64,000 nucleotides of DNA, from positions 124,001 to 188,000 of the forward strand of contig JAOAEE010000013.1 in NCBI GenBank assembly GCA_026416955.1, given 5' to 3'. This DNA is from Ignavibacteria bacterium. Lineage in GTDB: Bacteria > Bacteroidota > Ignavibacteria > Kapaibacteriales > UBA2268. This document shows positions 16,916-26,547 of this stretch, piece by piece (the stretch's first letter is position 1; each line of letters opens with the position of its first letter). The notes under the pieces were generated by a model. That model saw only the letters and a program-made list of their open reading frames with translations. It was not told the origin of the DNA and ran no database searches. The translations under genes and the position numbers were made by a program.

Positions 16916-17952
16916 AAAATCTTTTCTCCACCAAATTTATATTCTTTTTTCTAGCCTTTCTTAGCATATTAAATTTCAAACTATATTCACAAATTAGTGG
17001 CGGTGGTTATTCTGGTTCATACTTATTCAAAGAAACTGGGTCTCGGGCAATTTCTTTTGCTGGGGCATATACAGCAGTTTCGAACGACCCCAATACTATA
17101 TTTTACAATCCAGCTGGTTTTTCGAGTTGTGCTCCTACTCCAATGATATTTTTTTCTTATTCTTTATTAGAATTTAACCGAAGCTTTGCCAATATCGCAT
17201 TCGCACAATCTTTCGAAAATTTTGGAATAGGTGCATCAATTTCAACTTTCAAATCGGGAAATATCATAGGTCGAAACCGCTATGGTTACCCAATTGGGAA
17301 CTTTACGGACTACTTCTTCAACATTTCTTTTGGAGCTTCATACTCAACAAACTTTGCAAACTTTGGCTTCGTTGCAAAATATTTAAATAACACTTTGCAA
17401 GGAAGTGGTATTTCTGCAAATGGATTTTCATTGGATTTCGGTTCTAAATTCAATGTTCTCGATTTATTCAATTTTGGGATTGCAATACAAAATATTGGTG
17501 GTTTTTTAAAGTATAATACCCGTGAAGAAAAAAGTACTATTCCTTTTGTTATTAGAACTGGTATTGCTACTGAATTTCCACTTTCGCAACCCAAGACAAT
17601 TACATTTATAAACGAAATTGGAATGGTTGACTCTCTTGTTCAACCTCCACCCGAATATATCTTGGTCTCTTTCGATGTAAACTATATTCAATTCCAAAAA
17701 TATCCAAACTTCATTCTTGCATTAGAAATTGTCCCCTACGAAATAATTTCTTTACGAGGTGGACTAGCAATTGCCGGAAACAAAGACGGTAAATTTAGCT
17801 TTTTACCACTAACCTTGTGGGGTGCTGGAATTTCAATAAAACCCAATATCGCAGATTTCTACAATCTTTTTAGCATCGATTTTTCTTTTGGTAACGACTT
17901 AATCGCCGATAAAAAACTGTTTTACACTATCGGAATTGGAATTCAATTCTAA
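16912..17952 (+). CDS. PorV/PorQ family outer-membrane protein
   Basis: 346 residues with a signal peptide (ending LYSQ) followed by the family's opening block SRAISFAGAYTAVSNDPNTIFYNPAG, then alternating beta strands (FGIGASISTFKSG, FGFVAKYLNNTLQG, FNFGIAIQNIGGFLKY) and a terminal strand ending in GIGIQF. This is a barrel of the PorV/PorQ/FadL-like class. PorV binds sorting domains and carries cargo to the cell surface; PorQ is in the attachment complex. Overlap with a mini sorting-domain protein supports a dedicated pair, but which PorV-type role applies is not shown by the sequence. ATG at 16912 overlaps the preceding stop. Confidence 0.85.
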   Translation: MKNLFSTKFIFFFLAFLSILNFKLYSQISGGGYSGSYLFKETGSRAISFAGAYTAVSNDPNTIFYNPAGFSSCAPTPMIFFSYSLLEFNRSFANIAFAQSFENFGIGASISTFKSGNIIGRNRYGYPIGNFTDYFFNISFGASYSTNFANFGFVAKYLNNTLQGSGISANGFSLDFGSKFNVLDLFNFGIAIQNIGGFLKYNTREEKSTIPFVIRTGIATEFPLSQPKTITFINEIGMVDSLVQPPPEYILVSFDVNYIQFQKYPNFILALEIVPYEIISLRGGLAIAGNKDGKFSFLPLTLWGAGISIKPNIADFYNLFSIDFSFGNDLIADKKLFYTIGIGIQF

Positions 17953-18169
17953 TTTTTTCTCTATTTCAAATCTGTTTATCCTCTTTCTTGTGTTTTTCCT
18001 ATTCCTAGATAACCAACAAGAAAATTGTAAAACCCATCGGCAACTCACAAAGAACTACTGAACACAATTTTGGGAAAAGAAAGCTTAGAAACCAAGTGTA
18101 ATAAAAATTTGGTATGATTTTTTCTTCTGAGCATTCTTGATTCGAGGTTTTGGTAGGAGTTGGTAATAT
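17953..18169. other. Intergenic spacer before the histidine kinase gene, no recognised gene
   Basis: 217 bp, AT-rich. It carries a weak inverted repeat TTTCTTGT...ACAAGAAA with a long loop, and an AGGAG about 11 bp before the kinase ATG. No coding potential or RNA gene recognised; it probably holds the kinase promoter. Confidence 0.4.
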
Positions 18170-20716
18170 ATGGTAGAGCTTGCAAATTCAAGATGGGTCG
18201 ATTTCTTTAATTTAATTTTAAAGAACAATTATTTAAACACTAACTTCCCCGAAATAATTCAATTTTTAAAAGAAAATCAAGAGAAATTCAAAATCGAGGA
18301 AATTGGTTTTGCTAAATTTCCACTACCATTATTTGTTTGCACAAAAGAAAAAATCATTCAAAAAGTAAACGAAAAGTTTCTTGAATTCTTTATTAAAACC
18401 GATATTAATGAAATTATTGGGAAAAACCTTGCTGAATTAGAATTACATATTGACGAAAATATACTTGAATCTTCTGCTGAAAGTTTAGTTGAACAAAAAT
18501 GGAAATTTGAAAATCTACCGTTTCCAAAGAATGTTGAATTAAAAATAATGCTTTACAAAATTTATAGAAATGGAGACGAATTTTACATTGGTGTGATACT
18601 TTACAACATTGACCAAGAAAAAGAGTATTTTCAGATATTAAAAATATTCGAAGAATTGAAATTAATACTTAACAATATACCCTATGTTGTTTATTTAAAA
18701 GACAAACAAAATCGAATAATTAAAGTCAATCACATTTTCTGTAGCAAATTTGAGTTGATTTCGAAAGATGTTGAAAACAAATTTGCAGATTCTGTTTTTT
18801 CAGAAGAGGTGGTCAAAAAATGCATTGAAAAAGAAAGGCAAGTTTTTACAACCCAAAAACCCGTTACTGGGAGCGAAGAACGATTCACAATAAATTCAAA
18901 AATTGAAAATTACTTCATAGTCGAAAGAATTCCTCTATTTTACGAACAAAAAGTAATTGGAATATTAGTTTTCGCCTATGACATTACAGAAAAAAAGAAA
19001 ACAGAAATAGAACTTCGTCGTTGGAAAAAACGTTTCGATTTTGCAACTACCGAAACGGGACAAGCAGTTTTCGAAAGAGACTGGAATACCGGTCAAGTAA
19101 TATGGACAGACAACATCAAAGATTTATTCGGTTATTCTCCCAAAGAACTAAAGAACAGAGAAAAATGGTATGAAAAAATCCTCCCAGCAGATATTGAAAA
19201 CTATTTATCAACCTTTCGAAAACATTGCGAAAACTTGTCGCCCTATAATTTGATTTATAGAATTATTGACTCGGAAGGAAAACAAAGATACGTAAAAGAA
19301 AGTGGTTTCTTCTTAACCGACGAGGGGAAAATTATCTCGATTGTCGGAATTGTTAGTGATATAACAGATAGGGTTGACCTTGAACAAAAGGTATCGGATT
19401 ATAACACTTTCCTTCACGTACTTTTAGACACAATTCCAATGCCCATTTTTTACGAAGATACAGAAGGGAAAATTGTTGGATGTAACAAAAGTTTTCAAGA
19501 AAACATAATTCAATTAAATAAAAAAGAATTCTTAGGCAAGCAAGTCGACGATTTCCCACATATTTTTACGCCAGATTTTATCGCAAAGCATAAAGAAACA
19601 AACAAAAAACTAATTCAAAAAGAAAAAGTTGAAACTTATGACACAAAAATAGCTCTTCCCAACAAAATAGAAAAAGATTTTGCAATATTCAAAGCCTCCT
19701 ACAAAGATTTTGTTGGAAACTTGGCTGGAATTATTTGTATTCTGATCGATATTACCGATAGAAAAAAAGCCGAAGAAGAACTACGAAATTTAAATATCCA
19801 ACTCGAGAAGAAAATCGAAGAGCGAACACAAGACCTACAAACTGCTCTCGATGAGTATAAATTCGAAGTCGAGGAGCACAGAAGAGTCCAAGAAATCCTT
19901 GAACAAGCAAACTACGAACTAAAAATTCTAAATGAAACCTTAGCAGAAGAAAGCAGAAAATTAATAGTATTGAACGAAAAGCTTGCAAAATCCGAAGCAG
20001 AGTTGCGCGAAGCAAACTCCGCAAAAGATAAATTCTTTTCGATTATTGCACACGACCTTAGAAACCCGTTGCAATCTATCTTGACTGATGCTGAAATTTT
20101 AGATAGATTCTTCGATACTTTCTCCCCAGAAAAAATTAAAGAGTATGTAAAACACATTTATAAGACTTCTACCCTACTTAAAAATTTATTGGAAAACCTT
20201 TTAACTTGGGCAAAAACACAAACTGGCCGAATTGTTTTCCGACCAGAATGGATAAACATCAACCTCCTATTAAATGATATAGTAAGGTATATAGAACCTT
20301 CGGCAAAAAATAAGAATATTGAAATAATATACGACAAAACGCTCGACTTTATGGCTTACCTCGATAGAAATATGATTACAACAATAATGAGAAATTTATT
20401 ATCTAATGCAATTAAGTTTTCATACCGAAACTCCAAAGTTAATATTGAAATCGAAAACTTTTACGACGGGAACATTCCATCTTTAAAAATTTCTGTTAAA
20501 GACGAAGGAATCGGTATTCCAAAAGAACAACAAGATAAAATATTCCGAATAGAACATAGTATATCCACTGTCGGAACTGAAAAAGAGCAAGGAACAGGAC
20601 TGGGATTAATTCTTTGCTATGAATTAATAAAACTTCACGGGGGTAAAATTTGGGTCGAAAGCGAAGTGGGCAAAGGAACAAAATTCACATTCATTATTCC
20701 CATAAATTTTGATTAA
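18170..20716 (+). CDS. Multi-PAS hybrid-less sensor histidine kinase (orphan)
   Basis: 848 residues, no membrane segment, so probably cytoplasmic. Four PAS-type units occupy about 45-155, 165-285, 290-400 (FGYSPKELKNREKWYEKILP with PAC) and 410-530. A coiled-coil linker (about 530-625, heptads around LEKKIEERTQDLQ) leads to HisKA with the phosphoacceptor in FFSIIAHDLRNPLQS, and an HATPase with N box NLLSNAIKFS, G1 DEGIGIPKEQQDKIF and G2 GTGLGLILCYELIKLHGG. It should autophosphorylate in response to a small ligand, redox or light cue bound by a PAS. No receiver domain and no response regulator next to it, so its partner is elsewhere. Single-gene unit. Confidence 0.92.
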   Translation: MVELANSRWVDFFNLILKNNYLNTNFPEIIQFLKENQEKFKIEEIGFAKFPLPLFVCTKEKIIQKVNEKFLEFFIKTDINEIIGKNLAELELHIDENILESSAESLVEQKWKFENLPFPKNVELKIMLYKIYRNGDEFYIGVILYNIDQEKEYFQILKIFEELKLILNNIPYVVYLKDKQNRIIKVNHIFCSKFELISKDVENKFADSVFSEEVVKKCIEKERQVFTTQKPVTGSEERFTINSKIENYFIVERIPLFYEQKVIGILVFAYDITEKKKTEIELRRWKKRFDFATTETGQAVFERDWNTGQVIWTDNIKDLFGYSPKELKNREKWYEKILPADIENYLSTFRKHCENLSPYNLIYRIIDSEGKQRYVKESGFFLTDEGKIISIVGIVSDITDRVDLEQKVSDYNTFLHVLLDTIPMPIFYEDTEGKIVGCNKSFQENIIQLNKKEFLGKQVDDFPHIFTPDFIAKHKETNKKLIQKEKVETYDTKIALPNKIEKDFAIFKASYKDFVGNLAGIICILIDITDRKKAEEELRNLNIQLEKKIEERTQDLQTALDEYKFEVEEHRRVQEILEQANYELKILNETLAEESRKLIVLNEKLAKSEAELREANSAKDKFFSIIAHDLRNPLQSILTDAEILDRFFDTFSPEKIKEYVKHIYKTSTLLKNLLENLLTWAKTQTGRIVFRPEWININLLLNDIVRYIEPSAKNKNIEIIYDKTLDFMAYLDRNMITTIMRNLLSNAIKFSYRNSKVNIEIENFYDGNIPSLKISVKDEGIGIPKEQQDKIFRIEHSISTVGTEKEQGTGLGLILCYELIKLHGGKIWVESEVGKGTKFTFIIPINFD

Positions 20717-20798
20717 AAAAATAAAATAAATTATTTTGATATTTAATTTAATATTATTATTTTATGAACATATTTTTTCCAATTTTTTGGAGGGTGTT

Positions 20799-23240
20799 AT
20801 GTTATCAATTCACTCTCAAAGAGTTATTATATTCATCACAATTTTTTTCCTCACAACACTAAGCAGAAACTTCGCTCAAAATTGTCTTGTTGATACTCTT
20901 GTCATTAATACTGGGTATAATCCTCAAACAGGAACTTCGATTTCAGTATTCCAAAATGACCCTTACTGGGTTGTGATTTCAGACCCTCGGCCAGGAACTC
21001 TTGAACCCCGTCCAGCGACCACAATAATAAAACACCCCGCTTGGAGTGGTCCTTACCCCAAATCCCAATGGATTGCAGTAGATTCTAGCTATTCAAATAA
21101 TACCAATGGCATATACAAATACCAAAGGTGCTTTTGTATTGCCCAAGGGGGTAGAATTAGAATTAAACTCGATGTACTTGCTGATGATACAGTTTCTATT
21201 TTACTAAACGGAAACTATATTATGGGTAGCCTCCAGGCAGGATTCGGCGGACAATTTACTAATCCTTTGCACATAGATACAATTCTGTACGTAAATCAAG
21301 GTTTAAACTGTTTAACCTTTGTTGTGGGGAACATAGGTTCAGTGGCCCATGGTTTAAATGTATCTGGAATGCTATTACCCTTAGCAACCCAATCAAATAT
21401 TATTTCCGATACTTGTTGTCAGCACCCAGGATTTTTCTATGGTCAAAAATTCAACGATTTAAATTGTAATGGAAAATCAGATTATGGAGAACCAGTGTTA
21501 CAAAACTGGGGTATTGTTTTTCAAGGGATTCAGGGGCAAAATTTCACTGATACTGTATTCACTGGTTCAGACGGTTATTACTCAATTCAAGTACCACCTG
21601 GATGTTACAATGTTTATGAAATACCCCAATCTGGTTGGACGCAGACTTATCCAAGCGGAATTCAACAAGTTTGTATTCATTCTGGACAAGTTGTTACAAT
21701 TAATTTCTTAAATTGCCAAAAACCACCTTGCGACACTATTGGAACAATCGAACTTGATAGTAGTTGTTGTCAATTCAAATTGCCTATTTTTAATCTCGCA
21801 GCAGGTAACTTGCAACAAATTAGTTGGCAAATTTTGAATAATAGTGGAACAATGGAGTCAATTTTAGTCCTATCCAGTTGCAGTTATTCTCTTTCACCAC
21901 CAAACCCCTACAATACCATAAGTGGAAATATCAATTTCACTGGAAGTGGTTGCAATTCCAATCCTACATTGATTATGGAAGCCAATCCATCGACTGCATC
22001 TGGTATCGTAACTATTGCATTTACATTTACTCATAAAGGACAAAAATGCTACGACACGATAAACCTACATTGTGCAAGAGCACCTTTAATTAAGTGCGAT
22101 AGTATTTCAATTTCTCCTTTTACTTGGCCAGGTTTAAATCTTTCTGGAAGAACATTTAAAATATTTAACAATAAGAAACCAATTTCACCAATAAAAGAAA
22201 TAAAAATAAAACTTGTACCTGACCCATTCCCAAGCGACCCAAATGCAAAATGGAATGGTGGAGGTTTATTTGTAGATGGGTCTCCTAGATCTTGGGGAGT
22301 GCCTAATAGCGGTATACCATATTATAGCCTTATTTCTTTGGATTGTGAACCAAATATTCCACCTAACTTTCCTCAAGGGAATGCTTCTAACAACTATGTT
22401 CAATTTAATTTAGGTGTAGATTACACTCTTGGTTGGACTGGTAACGCTATTTTTACAATAATTCATTGTGATGGTGACACGTGTGAACTAACCTATAATA
22501 ATTGGTGCGCAAAACCACCTAAGCAATGCATAACTATAAATCCAATTCCAATAGACACATTACAATTTCCCAAAAATTTAATAGGGGGAACTTCCAAATT
22601 CAATATGAAAGCTTCAAAAGTGCGGTACATTGCAATAGAACTTTCCGAAGAATCGCTTAATAATGCACAAATTATTGGTGCAATTGCTGGTATACTTGAT
22701 GCACAAAATAATATTGTTGCTACTGCAACTACGAAAGAATTTGTTTCTGAATCATTAGGGAGAAAGGGTAAAAATTTTGCAATCTTAGAGCTTTCCGATG
22801 CATTGATTGAACAATCACAAAATAAAGATTGTAGAATCATTGCTTTCTTCTTAGGGGATAGCCTCGTTAAATATAATGTTATTTTATTCGATGAGTTCTC
22901 TAATCCAATAGGTTTCCAATCATTTACAGCAAGCAAACCCATATCGAGTGTAAAATTTATTGAAGATAATAGTAACGAATCAGAATTACTCTGGGTAAAT
23001 CCCAACCCAGCCAAAGATATTATCAAGATTGAATTTATTCAACCTATCCAAGGGAAAGCCACAATCCAAATTTTAGATATTCTTGGTAACAAAGTCAAAA
23101 CGATAGATCTAGGATGGAAAGATATAGGTATTCATTCTGCAAATCTTGAACTTGGAGATATAAGTTCTGGAAGTTATTTGATTACTATTATTCTTCCCAA
23201 TGGAAAAGCTCTTCATAAGTCTTTGATTATAACTAAGTAG
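20799..23240 (+). CDS. T9SS surface protein with SdrD_B-like domain
   Basis: 813 residues. The track start is upstream of a good GGAGGG site; the ATG at 20799, 6 bp after it, opens a signal peptide (ending RNFAQ). The N-terminal 200 residues form an unrecognised beta-rich domain with paired cysteines. At about 220-305 comes an SdrD_B/Cna_B-like unit: GQKFNDLNCNGKSDYGEPVL, then GSDGYYSIQVPPGCYNVYE. The middle (about 310-690) has further beta domains with conserved Cys pairs. The C-terminal sorting domain starts at NPNPAKDIIKIEF and ends in SLIITK. It is followed by a strong terminator, so it is probably a single-gene transcript. Likely an exposed adhesin or structural protein; target unknown. 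Confidence 0.85.
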   Translation: MLSIHSQRVIIFITIFFLTTLSRNFAQNCLVDTLVINTGYNPQTGTSISVFQNDPYWVVISDPRPGTLEPRPATTIIKHPAWSGPYPKSQWIAVDSSYSNNTNGIYKYQRCFCIAQGGRIRIKLDVLADDTVSILLNGNYIMGSLQAGFGGQFTNPLHIDTILYVNQGLNCLTFVVGNIGSVAHGLNVSGMLLPLATQSNIISDTCCQHPGFFYGQKFNDLNCNGKSDYGEPVLQNWGIVFQGIQGQNFTDTVFTGSDGYYSIQVPPGCYNVYEIPQSGWTQTYPSGIQQVCIHSGQVVTINFLNCQKPPCDTIGTIELDSSCCQFKLPIFNLAAGNLQQISWQILNNSGTMESILVLSSCSYSLSPPNPYNTISGNINFTGSGCNSNPTLIMEANPSTASGIVTIAFTFTHKGQKCYDTINLHCARAPLIKCDSISISPFTWPGLNLSGRTFKIFNNKKPISPIKEIKIKLVPDPFPSDPNAKWNGGGLFVDGSPRSWGVPNSGIPYYSLISLDCEPNIPPNFPQGNASNNYVQFNLGVDYTLGWTGNAIFTIIHCDGDTCELTYNNWCAKPPKQCITINPIPIDTLQFPKNLIGGTSKFNMKASKVRYIAIELSEESLNNAQIIGAIAGILDAQNNIVATATTKEFVSESLGRKGKNFAILELSDALIEQSQNKDCRIIAFFLGDSLVKYNVILFDEFSNPIGFQSFTASKPISSVKFIEDNSNESELLWVNPNPAKDIIKIEFIQPIQGKATIQILDILGNKVKTIDLGWKDIGIHSANLELGDISSGSYLITIILPNGKALHKSLIITK

Positions 23241-23256
23241 TCTTACAAAAAACAAC

Positions 23257-23292
23257 AAAAAACCCTGCTTGGTAATTAAAGCAGGGTTTTTT
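23257..23292 (+). terminator. Rho-independent terminator after the SdrD_B-like gene
   Basis: AAAAACCCTGCTT and AAGCAGGGTTTTTT form a long perfect stem around a short loop, ending in a T-run, 16 bp after the stop at 23240. Strong intrinsic terminator; the A-run on the other side would allow function in both directions. Confidence 0.92.
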
Positions 23293-23423
23293 CATTTCAT
23301 ATACTATCCTAATAATTTTAACAAATAATTTTTTCGATTAGTGACCAAGACATTTGACTTTTGGTAAAATAACAATATTTTGATAATTTTGAAATCTTGT
23401 TTTTATAATTGGGAAATAAACTG

Positions 23424-25601
23424 ATGGGAACTTTTGAGCGAATAAGAAAAATTTCACCATATGCTTTAATTGCCTTTGCTGTAATTTTCGTTGCTTTTAT
23501 GGTTGCCTCCGATGCTGATATTTCGAATATTATTCGACAAAGTCAAGATATTCGTACTGCAGAAATTGCCCGTATTAATGGTGAAAAAATCCTTTATAAA
23601 GATTTCGAAGAAAGGGTTCGAGAACAAATAGAACAGCAAAGGAATCAAAACCCAGAACAACCATTGGATATTGACGAAACACAAGTTAGAAAATCACTTT
23701 GGACCGAAATTTTTGAAGAAACTCTTTTAAAACAAGAAGCAAGTAAAATTGGAATTACTGTCACAGATGATGAAATATTGGATGTATTGTTGGATAATCC
23801 ACCCGATTACCTCCGCAAACCTTTTACTGACTCTGCTGGTAATTTCCAAAGACAAACATACTTAGAGATAATCACTAACCCAGATATCATATATCGTCGC
23901 TTGCCTAATACCGTACCCCAAGAAGAAAAACGAAGAATAGTTGAACAATTCAAAAAGGACTTAATTAATATTGAAAAGTTCCTACGCAAAGAAAAACTAA
24001 TGAATGGTATTAGAACATTCGTTTCGATTGCAAGTTCATTTGTCTCACCCAGTTACGCTGTGGAAAAATATATATACGAAAACTCTGTTGCCGACGCCAG
24101 AGTTATTTTTTTCGATATTAAAGATGTCCCCGACGAAAAGGTCAATGTTTCTGATGAAGAAATTAAAAGGTATTATGAAGAGAACAAACAATTTTTCCCA
24201 GATAAACCGAAAAGAAAATTGAAATATGTAATTTTTAAAATTCAGCCTTCGCAACAAGATTCTCAAAACACTTTCAAAAATGTAAACAAATTTTATACTG
24301 AATTAGAAAAATTAACAGATATTGAAGAGCGCTCGAAGCTTTTCCAAAGAAAATTTAGCGAACACAACGGTGAAATATCTGAATTTAAACTTGCTAAGGA
24401 TTTGCCACCGCAACTTGCACCTTATATCACAACAATCCCAGTCGGACAAGTTGTTGGACCAATTCAAACAAACGACGGAACTTATTTTATTCGACTTGAA
24501 GAAATAAGAAAAGGTGAAAACGAAGTCGTAAAAGCAAGCCATATTTTGGTCGAGTTTGGAAACAACAAGGACAGTGCTTTAAAGGTTGCAAAGGACTTGT
24601 TGAAGAGGGCAAAGGCTGGTGAAGACTTTGCCACGCTTGCAAAAAAATATTCGCAAGATAAAGGTTCAGCCGTAAATGGTGGCGACTTGGGTTACTTTGG
24701 AAAAGGAATGATGGTGAAACCTTTTGAAGATGCTTGTTATAATGCCAAAGTAGGTGAAATAGTTGGACCAGTTGAATCTCAGTTTGGATATCATATTATT
24801 TGGGTTCAAGATAAAAAGTCGGAAGAATATAAATATAGTTTCATCAAATTCATACCTCAAGTTTCAAGGAATACCGAAAGGATTATTAATAGAAATGCAA
24901 AAATGCTGAAAGAAAAAGTAAAAGACGGTATTCCTTTCGACTCTGCTGCAAAGGAGTTTAATGTACAAGTTAGAACAACCGACTTTTTTGAAAGGACAAA
25001 ACCTGTATTAGGTTCAAACTACTTAACTTCTCTCGCTTTCGATGGAAAAGTTGGAGATGTGATTGAACCTTTTGAATTAAAAAACCAAGGAATTATTGTT
25101 GCACAAATAGTCGATGAAAGAAAAGGTGGCTTTGTACCTCTTGAGGATTTAAAGGAAAGAATTAAATTCACTCTTATGAAAAGAAAAAAACTTGACATTT
25201 TGGAAAAGAAAGCAAAAGAAGCTTACAAAAAAATTAAACCACTTGGTTCGCTTGTAAATGTACGTCAATTTGATTCTACTTTGAATTACCAAGAATTGTT
25301 GGACATAAAGAACAATGGTTTTATTCCCGGGATTGGTCAAGATTGGGCTTTCACTTCGAAAGTATTTATGTTGCCTTTAAATACTATTTCAGAACCGTTC
25401 CGAGGGGAAAGAGGTTATTACATTATCGAAGTATTTAGAAAAGTTCAACCCGATGAAACGAGTATCAAAAATGATTCAAGAAAAACATTGCAAACAATTG
25501 TTACCAATTGGCGTCAAAGTGCCTATCTTATGTGGTTCAACAAAATAAAAGATAACGCCGATTTTAAAGACTACCGAAGTAAATACTATCGAGAATATTA
25601 A
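23424..25601 (+). CDS. PpiD-like periplasmic foldase (SurA_N plus parvulin PPIase)
   Basis: 725 residues, anchored by one N-terminal helix (PYALIAFAVIFVAFMVA, about 12-28). A SurA_N-like region (EIARINGEKILYKDFEERV onward, 50-200) is followed by a degenerate parvulin-like unit (about 265-370) and a clear parvulin PPIase domain (about 370-480: VKASHILVEF, FATLAKKYSQDKGSAVNGGDLGYF, FGYHIIWVQDK). A third partial rotamase-like unit may lie near 480-600. Such proteins chaperone outer-membrane and exported proteins in the periplasm, which suits an organism with many barrels and T9SS cargo. The track start is TTG; I use the ATG at 23424 because it sits just before the anchor helix. Weak ribosome site. 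Confidence 0.9.
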   Translation: MGTFERIRKISPYALIAFAVIFVAFMVASDADISNIIRQSQDIRTAEIARINGEKILYKDFEERVREQIEQQRNQNPEQPLDIDETQVRKSLWTEIFEETLLKQEASKIGITVTDDEILDVLLDNPPDYLRKPFTDSAGNFQRQTYLEIITNPDIIYRRLPNTVPQEEKRRIVEQFKKDLINIEKFLRKEKLMNGIRTFVSIASSFVSPSYAVEKYIYENSVADARVIFFDIKDVPDEKVNVSDEEIKRYYEENKQFFPDKPKRKLKYVIFKIQPSQQDSQNTFKNVNKFYTELEKLTDIEERSKLFQRKFSEHNGEISEFKLAKDLPPQLAPYITTIPVGQVVGPIQTNDGTYFIRLEEIRKGENEVVKASHILVEFGNNKDSALKVAKDLLKRAKAGEDFATLAKKYSQDKGSAVNGGDLGYFGKGMMVKPFEDACYNAKVGEIVGPVESQFGYHIIWVQDKKSEEYKYSFIKFIPQVSRNTERIINRNAKMLKEKVKDGIPFDSAAKEFNVQVRTTDFFERTKPVLGSNYLTSLAFDGKVGDVIEPFELKNQGIIVAQIVDERKGGFVPLEDLKERIKFTLMKRKKLDILEKKAKEAYKKIKPLGSLVNVRQFDSTLNYQELLDIKNNGFIPGIGQDWAFTSKVFMLPLNTISEPFRGERGYYIIEVFRKVQPDETSIKNDSRKTLQTIVTNWRQSAYLMWFNKIKDNADFKDYRSKYYREY

Positions 25602-25711
25602 TTTTTTGTTATTACTAATTTTAAGGGTGTATTGTTTGTCATCCGAAAAGAGCATAAAAAAATCTGAATTTGAAAGTAAGAAAGATATGTCTAAAATGAA
25701 AAGTGGTCGAT

Positions 25712-26530
25712 ATGGAATATGCAACTAATCAATATGCTTTGATATTGGGAGTTTCCAGTGGTTTCGGTAAAGCCACTGCAATTGAACTCGCAAAATTAGG
25801 TTACAACATATACGGTGTCCATTTAGATTTCGGTTCCAATAAAGAAAGAGCGGAAGAGTTTTGTAAGTATTTACAAAACATTGGTGTTCGAGCTCGCTTT
25901 TTCAATGCCAACGCTGCTGATGACCAAAAACGTGCTGAAATTATTAAAGCAATTAAAACAGACTTCGAAAGTTACGACGACCCACAATTGAGAGTTTTTC
26001 TCCATTCTTTAGCATTCGGTGCAATTAAAAAATTCTTTTCCGAGAACCCCGAAGAAATGGCATCAAAAAAGCAAATTGAAATGACAATGGATGTTATGGC
26101 AAACAGTTTAATTTATTGGGTGCAAGACCTTTTCAAAGAAAAACTTCTTGGAAGAAATGCAAGAATATTTGCTATGACAAGCATTGGGTCGCAAAGAGCA
26201 ATGATGAATTACGGGGCAATTTCTGCTGCTAAGGCTGCATTGGAAGCATACATCCGACAAATTGCCGTAGAATTAGCACCCTATCGTGTAACAGCCAATG
26301 CAATAATGGCTGGTTTGACCAATACACCAGCTGCACAGAAAATTCCTGGGTTCCAAAGAATGCTTGAATACGCACGCGAGCATAATCCGTTCAATCGAAA
26401 TACTGTACCAGAAGATGTTGCAAAAGTTATTGCTAAATTAGCAGACGAAAACTTCTACTGGATTAATGGTCAAACAATCGCTGTCGACGGAGGCGAAAGT
26501 ATTCTTAACTTCATCGAACATCCGGCTTAA
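25712..26530 (+). CDS. Enoyl-ACP reductase-like SDR (FabL/FabI type)
   Basis: 272 residues, single Rossmann domain. The nucleotide motif GVSSGFGKATAIELA is of classical SDR/FabL type, while HSLAFGA near residue 90 and the active site Y-x6-K (YGAISAAK) match the enoyl-ACP reductases FabI and FabL, which use Y-x6-K in place of the usual Y-x3-K. It should reduce trans-2-enoyl-ACP at the end of each fatty-acid elongation cycle. ATG at 25712 preferred over the GTG at 25703. It is followed 17 bp later by an acyl-CoA dehydrogenase, so it is possible that the natural substrate is enoyl-CoA or another enoyl thioester. Confidence 0.82.
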   Translation: MEYATNQYALILGVSSGFGKATAIELAKLGYNIYGVHLDFGSNKERAEEFCKYLQNIGVRARFFNANAADDQKRAEIIKAIKTDFESYDDPQLRVFLHSLAFGAIKKFFSENPEEMASKKQIEMTMDVMANSLIYWVQDLFKEKLLGRNARIFAMTSIGSQRAMMNYGAISAAKAALEAYIRQIAVELAPYRVTANAIMAGLTNTPAAQKIPGFQRMLEYAREHNPFNRNTVPEDVAKVIAKLADENFYWINGQTIAVDGGESILNFIEHPA

Positions 26531-26547
26531 CAATACAAAGGAGTTTT

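Noticed and set aside
17953-18169. Structured RNA in the spacer before the kinase
   Set aside because: Only one weak inverted repeat with a long loop; nothing matching a known riboswitch or sRNA by eye.
25619-25731. Short upstream ORF (about 30-37 residues) before the FabL-like gene
   Set aside because: GTG/TTG start, lysine-rich and featureless; only a weak AAGGG upstream. No support beyond being open.
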